NCBI RefSeq assembly: GCF_014203095.1
Contig: NZ_JACHIG010000002.1
Location: 363,695-427,694 of the forward strand
From: Prosthecobacter vanneervenii
Lineage (GTDB): Bacteria > Verrucomicrobiota > Verrucomicrobiia > Verrucomicrobiales > Verrucomicrobiaceae
Reading direction: 5' to 3'
Length of the DNA stretch: 64,000 nt
Shown here: in pieces, positions 26,080 through 34,200 of the stretch
Position numbering within the stretch: position 1 is the first letter of the stretch
Layout of the letters: the number at the start of each line of letters is the position of its first letter
Position numbers and translations under genes: made by a program
The notes under the pieces: model-generated
Told to the model about the DNA's origin: nothing
The model's database searches: none
What the model saw: the letters and a program-made list of their open reading frames with translations, nothing else

Positions 26080-28029
26080 ATGTACCTCCAGAAAACCTCT
26101 GGTCGCCGCCCCTGCGCAGCGATCACGGCGGCGCTCCTAGCCGCCATCCAGCTCAGCGCGGCAGAGACGCCCGCCCAGCCTCAAACGAAGAAACAGACGC
26201 AGCCGCAAAAGCAGACACAGCAGAAGCCAGCGGCACCTGCCAGCACCGCAGCCGCTGACATCCCCGAAGTCGTGATCACCGCGACGATGACCGACACCGA
26301 ATCCTGGCGCACCGCCAGCAGCGTGACTGTGATCGACCGCAAGAAGATCGAGGAAAACCAGTACCGCTTTGCCGTCGATGCCCTGCGCAATGTCCCCGGC
26401 ATGGCCATCGCCACGCCCGGCGTCCCCGGAAACGTGGCCACGGTGATGACACGCGGCACCACCACCAAGGACACCGCCTTGATGATCGATGGCCGCCCAC
26501 TGCCCGCCAACCTCGCAGGCTCTTTCAATCTCGAGACCATGGCGCTGGACAATGTGGAGCGTATCGAGGTGCTGCGCGGCCCCGCCGCCAGCCTCTACGG
26601 CGGCCGCACCATGGGCGGCGTGATCAACATCATCACCCGCAGCGGCAAAGGCCTGGAGAAGCCCAGGACCACCGTCTTTGCCGAAACCGGCAGCTACGGC
26701 ACCATCCGCGAGGGCATCAGCTCCCTCGGTGCCATCGGCAAGATGGACTGGGGCTTTGAAGCCAGCCGCACCGACATGCAGGGGCAGCGCATCAACAGCC
26801 GCTTTTCGCAGACCAACATGTCAGGCAAAGCCGGGTATCAGTTCACCGACAGCCTGCGTTTTGATCTGGATGCGCGCCACTACACCGCCAATGCCGGCGA
26901 CCCGCGCACCACGGACATCAATGACCCGGACAACCACCTCCTCACCGAGTTCTGGAGCATCTCCCCGCGTCTGGTATGGAATACCACGAGCAAATGGACG
27001 CAGTCGCTCACCTTCTCCCACAGCCAGTTCCGGCAGGTGGCCACCGGCTACAATGACCCGCCGTTTTTCCTGCCAAACAACCGCACCAGCTCCCGCACCG
27101 ACTTCATTGAGTACAAGAGCGTCATCCAGATGATGGACAAATGGACCTTGACCGCAGGCGCGTGGTTCCAGGACCAGAAGATCAGCCGCTACAATGACAC
27201 GGCGCAGATGATCGACATCTCCCAGGCTCAGACCAATTTCGCGCTCTTCCTGCAGTCGCAGGCCGAGCTCTTCAAGGGCTTCAACCTCATCAATGGCATC
27301 CGCTACGACAAGTACTCGGATTTTGACAACGCCTTCACCTGGCGCAGCGGCGTCAGCTACATGGTGCCCCGGGTCAATACCGTGCTGCATGCCAACTACG
27401 GCACCGCCTACACCCCGCCCACACCGCAGGATCTCACCCCCGTCTTTGGCGGAAACCCCGCTCTCGTGAACCCCGAGCGCAGCCGCGGCTACGAGGCGGG
27501 CATCATGCAGCCGCTCTTTAAAAACAAGCTCTCGCTGCGCGCCACCTTCTTCCGCAATGACCTGAGCAATACCTACCAGTATCCGCCGCCTGCCTTTATC
27601 CCCATGGCCATCGGCTCCGCCACCACCCAGGGCCTGGAGAGCGGGCTGGACTGGAATCCCTGCGCCATGTTTGGCCTGAACCTCAGCTACACCTACCTGG
27701 ACGCGTATGACAATACGAACATGGCCCGCCTGGTGCGCCGCCCGCGCCACAGCATCTCCGGCGGCATCCGCTTCCAGCCGGTGAAGGACGTCACCTTCAA
27801 TCTCAACGCCCTCTACGTGATCGACCGCGAGGACTACGATCCCATCACCTTTGCGCAGATCGATCAGAAGGACTACCTCAGCGTGCGTCTCTCCGCCAAC
27901 TGGCGCGTGAACGAGCACCTGGATCTCTTTGCCCGCGTGGAAAACCTCCTCGGCCAGCCCTACTACGAGATCCCCGGCTACCCGGTCATGAGCACCGGAG
28001 CTTATGCGGGGCTGCGTTTGCGCTTTTGA
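26080..28029 (+). CDS. TonB-dependent receptor, probably for cobalamin (BtuB-like)
   Basis: A 649-residue outer-membrane gated channel. The ATG at 26080 gives a signal region (AAITAALLAAIQLSAAE). A Gln/Lys-rich linker and a TonB-box-like PEVVITATM follow. The plug domain contains YRFAVDALRNVPGM, DTALMIDGRPL, NVERIEVLRGPAASLYGGR and GGVINIITRSG. The rest is a 22-strand-type barrel ending in the aromatic GAYAGLRLRF. The cobalamin riboswitch directly upstream makes B12 or a corrinoid the likely substrate. The barrel alone could equally bind a siderophore. No btuFCD-type transporter is in the window. Confidence 0.87.
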   Translation: MYLQKTSGRRPCAAITAALLAAIQLSAAETPAQPQTKKQTQPQKQTQQKPAAPASTAAADIPEVVITATMTDTESWRTASSVTVIDRKKIEENQYRFAVDALRNVPGMAIATPGVPGNVATVMTRGTTTKDTALMIDGRPLPANLAGSFNLETMALDNVERIEVLRGPAASLYGGRTMGGVINIITRSGKGLEKPRTTVFAETGSYGTIREGISSLGAIGKMDWGFEASRTDMQGQRINSRFSQTNMSGKAGYQFTDSLRFDLDARHYTANAGDPRTTDINDPDNHLLTEFWSISPRLVWNTTSKWTQSLTFSHSQFRQVATGYNDPPFFLPNNRTSSRTDFIEYKSVIQMMDKWTLTAGAWFQDQKISRYNDTAQMIDISQAQTNFALFLQSQAELFKGFNLINGIRYDKYSDFDNAFTWRSGVSYMVPRVNTVLHANYGTAYTPPTPQDLTPVFGGNPALVNPERSRGYEAGIMQPLFKNKLSLRATFFRNDLSNTYQYPPPAFIPMAIGSATTQGLESGLDWNPCAMFGLNLSYTYLDAYDNTNMARLVRRPRHSISGGIRFQPVKDVTFNLNALYVIDREDYDPITFAQIDQKDYLSVRLSANWRVNEHLDLFARVENLLGQPYYEIPGYPVMSTGAYAGLRLRF

Positions 28030-28051
28030 TCCGCATGGTTGACACTGGGGT

Positions 28052-28828
28052 GTGAGCAGCACCGCGCCACGCCCCGAATCCCCCGCCGCACTGCGCGAAC
28101 GCTTCATCCGTCGCGTCAGTGCGGACAGCCCCTTTTACCGTCTTTTCGACCACCTGCCGGACCTCGCCTTCTTTGCCAAAGACAGCGACTTCCGCTTCAT
28201 GTGCGCCAGCCGCCGCTTCATGGACCGCTTTGGCATCAGCGACGAAACGGACATCGTGGGCAAAAATGACTTTGATCTCTTCCCCACACGCCTGGCAGAA
28301 AACTTCCGCCGCGATGACGTGGAGGTGATGAGCAGCGGCAAGGCTCAGCTCAACATCGTCGAGCTCTTCTTTACCGATCAGGGACTGCCTGACTGGTTCG
28401 TCACCAACAAGCTCCCGCTCACCGACGCCAAAGGCCGCGTCATCGGCATCATGGGCACCGTGCAGAGCTTTGAGGGCAAGAAGCAGATGCTCCAGCCCTA
28501 CCTGCAGATCGACCTCGCGCTCTCCTACATCCGCGACCACTTCCGCACCGGCGTCTCCATCACCGAGCTGGCGCAGATCGTGCACCTCTCGCCTAGGCAG
28601 CTGCACCGCAAATTTGTCGAGACCTTCGGCACCAGCCCCCAGGCCTTCATCATGAAGCTGCGCATCCAGGCCGCCTGCGAAGCCCTTCAGCGGGAAGGAG
28701 CCAACATCTCCGACGTCGCCCACGACCTCGGCTTCTGCGACCAGAGCGCCCTCACCCACCACTTCCACCGCCATATGGGCATGACACCGCTGAAATACCT
28801 GCGCCAGTTCCGCCTGCGGCGTGCGTGA
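28052..28828 (+). CDS. PAS-domain AraC-family regulator
   Basis: A 258-residue transcription regulator with a GTG start at 28052. Residues about 25-145 form a PAS domain (FDHLPDLAFFAKDSDFRFMC, GKNDFDLFPTRLAENF, GRVIGIMGTVQSF). Residues about 155-255 are an AraC/XylS DNA-binding domain with both helix-turn-helix units (GVSITELAQIVHLSPRQLHR, NISDVAHDLGFCDQSALTHHF) and the signature end GMTPLKYLRQFR. It lies 22 bp after the TonB receptor and is probably co-transcribed. The PAS ligand and targets are unknown, but control of the receptor is a natural guess. Confidence 0.9.
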   Translation: MSSTAPRPESPAALRERFIRRVSADSPFYRLFDHLPDLAFFAKDSDFRFMCASRRFMDRFGISDETDIVGKNDFDLFPTRLAENFRRDDVEVMSSGKAQLNIVELFFTDQGLPDWFVTNKLPLTDAKGRVIGIMGTVQSFEGKKQMLQPYLQIDLALSYIRDHFRTGVSITELAQIVHLSPRQLHRKFVETFGTSPQAFIMKLRIQAACEALQREGANISDVAHDLGFCDQSALTHHFHRHMGMTPLKYLRQFRLRRA

Positions 28829-28842
28829 GTCTTACCAGGTAG

Positions 28843-28864
28843 GGAGGCTTGTCCCCAAGCCTCC
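28843..28864 (+). terminator. Stem-loop after araC-type gene
   Basis: GGAGGCTTG, loop TCCC, CAAGCCTCC: a perfect 9-bp stem 15 bp after the stop codon, with no T-run. It is likely an mRNA end or dispersed palindrome. Confidence 0.5.
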
Positions 28865-28942
28865 GCCGTGCGTCTCCAAGCGCCCATTCCCACGCCGCCG
28901 CAGCCATTTTCGCAAACAACCGCACCCGGACGCAAATTCTGG

Positions 28943-28970
28943 TTGCCGTGATGCGGAAGCCCGCTTAAAG
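28943..28970 (+). promoter_or_regulatory. Candidate promoter of tRNA-Val
   Basis: TTGCCG, 16-bp spacer, TTAAAG, ending 20 bp before the mature tRNA 5' end. It matches sigma-70-type boxes only moderately. Confidence 0.4.
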
Positions 28971-28990
28971 ACTCCCTCCCCACAACTTCC

Positions 28991-29065
28991 GCGCGGTTAG
29001 CTCAGCGGTAGAGCACTGCCTTCACACGGCAGGGGTCGCAGGTTCGAACCCTGCACCGCGCACCA
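28991..29065 (+). tRNA. tRNA-Val (anticodon CAC), CCA encoded
   Basis: A full cloverleaf is visible. The acceptor stem is GCGCGGT/ACCGCGC, the D-arm GCTC..GAGC, the anticodon stem CTGCC/GGCAG around loop TTCACAC with anticodon CAC at 29023-29025, and the T-arm is GCAGG TTCGAAC CCTGC. A discriminator A is followed by a genome-encoded CCA. It reads GUG codons. Confidence 0.97.
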
Positions 29066-29081
29066 TTTGAGACAGTTGTTT

Positions 29082-29561
29082 TCAATTCGTTTGTCTGCCG
29101 TGACAGTCGATTAATTTGATCGCAGGATGAACCTGCTGAAGCGCCGCTTTAAATTCAGCGTATCCGCGAATGGCCAACATGGGCAGAGCGATGCTTGTGC
29201 CGTCACTCAGAATGAGGCAGTCAGAGCCCTTATCCACCAGCTTGAGTGCCTGGACAGATGCCAAAGGATAGTCGGCGGTCACCATTCCAAAGCCGTGCCA
29301 GTCTCGCCATGCAATCCGCTCGTGAGTAATTTCGACAAACGTGCTCTGCGGGCGCAGCACATGACACAACGAGAAAGCGAAAACCCATCCCGCCACCAAG
29401 ATCAGAGGAAGGGCGATCAGGAACGCAATCGTCCGCGAATCGGCAGGTTCCGAGCGGCTGACGACTAAGATGGCAATGCATCCACAGACTATCAGCAGCG
29501 AGAAGAGCCCTGCCCAAATGCCGTGCCCGCGAGTGCTGCCGTCAGTGCGATAGCAGGTCAT
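29082..29561 (-). CDS. Small membrane protein, two TM helices
   Basis: A 159-residue hypothetical protein. Two hydrophobic helices (about residues 16-36 and 44-65) are followed by a soluble C-terminal domain with FVEITHERIAWRDWHGFGMV and CLILSDGTSIALPM, which resembles a small bacterial PH-like or YcxB-like beta domain, though this is only an impression. It lies between tRNA-Val and the MITE-like element, with lower GC than the housekeeping genes, and is probably accessory. Confidence 0.55.
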   Translation of the reverse strand: MTCYRTDGSTRGHGIWAGLFSLLIVCGCIAILVVSRSEPADSRTIAFLIALPLILVAGWVFAFSLCHVLRPQSTFVEITHERIAWRDWHGFGMVTADYPLASVQALKLVDKGSDCLILSDGTSIALPMLAIRGYAEFKAALQQVHPAIKLIDCHGRQTN

Positions 29562-29640
29562 GGCGAGGGACTCGGCTCTCTGTGCGATCGACCGCAGGAA
29601 GCCAGCGTGGCGGCCGGAGCATTTCGCTGCAGCACTTGGT

Positions 29641-29808
29641 TAGACCAGTTCTCGAAAAAATTGTCATATTGAACCGGCGAGCGCAGCGGCCCCAGTGGCA
29701 AGGCGGGAGCGCCGCCTGCTATTTGAAAATAACAGGCAAGCGACTAAACCAGCCAATGGGGCTGCTCCGCCGTCCGGGCAATGTGACAAGATTTTGAGAG
29801 TTGGTCTA
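29641..29808. mobile_element. MITE-like palindromic element with TA ends
   Basis: A 168-bp near-palindrome. TAGACCAGTTCTCGAAAAAA (29641 on) and CAATGTGACAAG.. to ..TTGGTCTA (29779-29808) are about 85% matched inverted repeats of roughly 30 bp. Further nested pairing joins GGCCCCAGTGGC with GCCAATGGGGC, and the centre is CTGCTATTT/AAATAACAG. Both ends are TA, the usual target duplication of IS630/mariner-type elements. There is no coding capacity. The rest of the 29562-29970 gap shows nothing else convincing. Confidence 0.75.
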
Positions 29809-29970
29809 GGCGACTTGTTTGTATCAGAATTCATCGCGTGGCTCGTTTCTGGACATGTGCGACTACAACTGCGTTGTAAGCCTCGGCGTAGCGCATGCAC
29901 AAGCTCACATTAGGCGTGTTTTGGCTGTTTTATGGGTGTTTGCGGGTGTATATATGGGTTTGAAGACCGA

Positions 29971-31020
29971 ATGATCCAGACTGACTCCATCCTGATCACC
30001 CCCGAGCTGCTGGGGCTGATTGCCGAAATTGACGAGTTCAAAGGTGCTTGGCGCGCCCTTGGAACGCTCGCCCCTGAGCGTTTGAAGGCGTTGCGCCATG
30101 TCGCCACCATTGAGAGCATCGGTTCTTCCACGCGTATCGAGGGCAGCAAACTCACCGACCGCGAAGTGGAGCGGCTGCTTGCCAGCCTGGAGATCAAAAA
30201 GTTCGACACCCGGGACGAGCAGGAAGTCGCAGGCTATGCCGCGGTCATGGAAACCATCTTCCATGCATGTCAGGACATTCCCATTTCAGAAAATCACATC
30301 AAGCAGCTCCACCGCGACCTGCTGCGCTACAGCGAAAAGGACGAGCGGCATCGTGGCGAATACAAGACCCTTCCCAACAACGTCGCCGCCTTCGATGAAA
30401 GCGGCAGGCAGCTCGCCGTCGTGTTTGAAACGGCAACGCCGTTCGATACGCCGCGCCGCATGGCCGGGCTTGTCTCCTGGCTGAATGAAGCCCGGGAGCT
30501 GAAGCGCACGCACCCGCTGCTGGTGGTGTCTGTGTTTGTCGTGGTGTTTCTGGAGATCCACCCCTTCCAGGATGGCAATGGCCGCCTGAGCCGCGTCCTG
30601 ACCACCCTGCTCCTCCTGCAGGCTGGCTATGCCTATGTGCCCTACAGTTCGCTGGAAAGCATCATCGAGAACAGCAAGGAGGGCTACTATCTCAGCCTGC
30701 GTCAGACTCAGGGCACCATCCGCACCCCGGCGCCCAACTGGCAGCCCTGGCTGCTGTTTTTTCTGCGTGCCTTGCAGCAGCAGACGCGCCGTCTGGCGAT
30801 CAAGGTAGAGCGCGAAAAAATCGTCATGTCCTCTCTGCCGGAGCTTGCCGTGGCCATCATCGACCACGCCAGACAGCATGGTCGTGTGACCATGGGCGGC
30901 ATGATCCAGATGACGGCAGCCAGCCGCAACACACTCAAGGAGCATTTCCGGCATTTGCTGGAGCAGGGCCATCTGATCAAGCACGGAGCAGGCAAAGGCA
31001 CGTGGTATGGTCTGCCATAG
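29971..31020 (+). CDS. Fic family protein (AMP-transferase type)
   Basis: A 349-residue Fic protein with the full active-site motif HPFQDGNGRLSR beginning at H197, so it should transfer AMP (or another nucleotide monophosphate) to a target hydroxyl. An N-terminal inhibitory helix with S53-TRI-E57-G fits the class II self-inhibition motif (S/T)xxxE(G/N). The C-terminus (about 285-349) is a winged-helix-like domain (GRVTMGGMIQMTAASRNTLKEHFRHLLEQG). The ATG at 29971 fits family starts. No separate antitoxin gene is needed or seen. It sits beside the MITE-like element in an accessory stretch. The target is unknown. Confidence 0.92.
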   Translation: MIQTDSILITPELLGLIAEIDEFKGAWRALGTLAPERLKALRHVATIESIGSSTRIEGSKLTDREVERLLASLEIKKFDTRDEQEVAGYAAVMETIFHACQDIPISENHIKQLHRDLLRYSEKDERHRGEYKTLPNNVAAFDESGRQLAVVFETATPFDTPRRMAGLVSWLNEARELKRTHPLLVVSVFVVVFLEIHPFQDGNGRLSRVLTTLLLLQAGYAYVPYSSLESIIENSKEGYYLSLRQTQGTIRTPAPNWQPWLLFFLRALQQQTRRLAIKVEREKIVMSSLPELAVAIIDHARQHGRVTMGGMIQMTAASRNTLKEHFRHLLEQGHLIKHGAGKGTWYGLP

Positions 31021-31253
31021 AACTGCATGCGGTGCGCAGAAAAGCAGCTTTCCTCCGGCTAATGCACTGCAGTTCACTCTAGGGATGAGTGAAAACGCGG
31101 AAGCTAAGCCTTCAACGCATATCGCATGTAACGCCACCCGCCACATATGATGCAAGCGGCACTCATTTTTTGAACTTCGTGAGTTGTTGGGGTAACCAAT
31201 AAGCCCCCCCTTGCTCTGCGTTCTGCGTGGAGCGCCCCCCAAAAAAATCCCCC

Positions 31254-34200
31254 ATGAGTACTCCGCGACTCAAAAGGCAGCTTCGTCGCTCCGCCTTTTG
31301 CAAGACTTTCCATGCCCTAGCACTTCTTTCCCTGCTGCAACCGCTGAGCATGGCAGCAGATGCCACCTGGTCTGGCGGCACCGGCACGCAGGCCTGGTCC
31401 ACCGGCACCAACTGGGTCGGCGGCATAGCGCCAGGCGCACTGACCGGCACGACCAATGCTGACACCGCCACCTTTGGCGGCACGCTTGGCACCACGGCCA
31501 TCACCATCGACAACGGGCGCAATCTGCGCAGCCTCATTTTCGCCTCGGGTGCCACAGGTGCCATGACGATCGGCAGCGCTGGCACCAATGCGGGAGAAAG
31601 CCTGCTGCTGAGCAGCGGCGGCTCGATCTCGATGAACTCCGGCAACACCGCCTCCGTGACGCTGAACGCCCCGATGGTGCTGCAGCCCACCAGCAGCAGC
31701 GGCAATGGCAGCTACACCTTTACCAACAACTCCACCGCCGTCGCCGGTTCTGACACGAACCCGTACAAGATGATCATCAACGGGAACATCAGCGGCGGAG
31801 CTACCACGGGCACCATCGCGCTGAATTTCACCGCCACCACCGGCAACCGCAACACAGACTCCACGGCCAACGTGATGAACGGGCTGATCTCCAACGGCCA
31901 GTCCAGCAGTCTCAGCGTCACCGTCACTGGCAACAGCAACCAGCTCGGCGTGTGGAGCTTTACCAACAACAACAACAGCTACACCGGCACCACCAGCATC
32001 GTCGGCGGCACGCTCATCTTCACCAGCATTGCCAATGCCGGGGTGAACAGCGCCATCGGTGCCGGCAATACGCTCAATGTCGGCACCGCCTCGTATGTGA
32101 AATACGCCGGTGCCGCCGCCTCCACCGACCGCGCCATCACTGGCAACGGCTCCTTTTACAGCAACGGAACCGGCGCGCTGACGCTGAATGGCACCGTCAA
32201 CACCGGACTCATCTTCCGTGGCACGCAGAACTTCATCATCAACGGCCTCGTCACGGGCAGCAGCGGCCTCTCCCGCACGGATCCAGGCACCGTCTTTCTG
32301 AACAACAACAACAACTCCTTCACCGGAAACATCTCCATCTCCGACGGCGCATTTCAGGTGACCAGCATTTTCAACAACGGCATCAACTCCGCCGCCGGCA
32401 ACACTGGCAACATCAATCTCGGCCAGGCCAGCGCTACCAACGGCCGCTTTGAATACGCAGGCAGCACCACCTCCACGGACCGCCTCATCGTCATGAGCAA
32501 CTCCGCCACCGGCAATACCGGACGCGGCACCCTCGGTGCCATGACCGCCGGGCAGACGATCACCTTCACCAACGGCGTGCGCCTTGGCACCGCCAATACG
32601 ATCACCTCCGCCGCAAACTACTCCGATCTTACGCTGACCGGTCCTGGCAATGGCGAGATCCAGGGGCAGATCGGTGGCACCACAGGCAATGCCTCCGCTG
32701 TGGTGAACATGCAGATCATCAAGACCGGCAGCGGCACCTGGACCCTCTCCGGGGCCAACACCTACACACTGCAGACCACCGTCAGCGCAGGCATCCTGAA
32801 CATCCGCAACAGCAGCGCGCTCGGTGCGGTGCTCTCCAGCGAAACCGTGCCCTCTGCCGCCAACGCAGGCACCACTGTCGCCAGCGGTGCCACCCTGCAG
32901 ATCCAGAACAACATCAGCGTGGGTGCGGAAGCCCTCACACTGGCAGGCACCGGTGCCACCGGGCAGAATGGTGCGCTGGTAAATGTGAGCGGCACCAACA
33001 CCTTTGGCGGCGCGCTCACCCTCACGGCCAATACCACCATCTCATCAGACAGCGGCAGCCTGGCCCTGACCAACACCACCGCCATCGTCGGCTCCGGCGG
33101 CAGCCGCGCGCTCACCCTCACTGGCGCAGGCAGCGGCAGCCTGGCCGCAGGCATGGACGCCACCAACATCGCCAGCCTGACCAAGAACGGCACCGGCCTG
33201 TGGACGCTCTCCGGCACCAGCAGCTACACCGGAGCCACCACCGTCAATGCAGGCACGCTGAATGTGAGCGGCACCCTGGGAAACACCGCCGTCACGGTGG
33301 CCAATGGCGCCACGTTTGCCTACGCGGGCAGCGTGGGTGGCAGCCTCACCGCCGCCACAGGCAGCACCCTCATCATAGGCAATGCACTCTCCGCAGGCAG
33401 CACCGGCACCCTCACGGTGGGTGGAAACCTGACCCTCAATGACAGCACGGTGCTGATGTTTGATCTCGGCACCACCAGCGACCTCATCCAGGCCAATGGC
33501 AGCACCATCACGCTCGATGGCATTGTGCGCGTCACCACCGGTGCCGGATTCACCGCAGGCACCTACAAGCTCATCGGCTACACCGGCACGCTGACAGACA
33601 ACGGCCTCGTCGCACAGATGCTCGCTGGCTACAACCTGACCATCTCCGTGGACACCGTAAACCAGGCCGTGAACCTCATCGCCACCGCCATCAGTGCCCA
33701 GTACTGGGACGGCAGCGGCACCGTGGCAGACGGCGTGCAGAGCGGCGGCAACGGCGTCTGGACCAATGCCGGCACCAACTGGACACTCGCAGACGGCAGC
33801 AACAACGCCAGCTGGACGGGCTCGGTGGAAAAGATCGCCATCTTTGGCGGCGCCGCTGGTGGCACCGTGCAGGTGCAGGACGCCGTGACGGTCAATGGAC
33901 TGCAGTTTTCTAAAAACTACACGCTCGCCGCAGCAGGTGGTCAGGTGCAGATCTCCAGTGCAACGACTGAAGTGCGCGTGGACACCGGCGTCACCGCCAC
34001 CGTGGCCGCACCCGTCACAGGCTCAGGCGGCCTCAACAAAACCGGAGACGGCACACTGAACTTCACCGCTGCCAGCGGGTCCAATACCTACACCGGCCCC
34101 ACCCTCGTCACCTCCGGCACGCTGAAGATCGGTGCCACAGACACCCTGCCCATCACCACCGCCCTCACCATCGGCTCCGGCGCATTCACCGCCGCGCTGG

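Noticed and set aside
28991..29065. Integration site of an island at tRNA-Val
   Set aside because: No integrase gene and no second copy of the tRNA 3' end was seen downstream within the window.
29582..29900. Short open frames in the gap before the Fic gene
   Set aside because: They run across the palindromic MITE-like element in both directions and cannot be told from chance.
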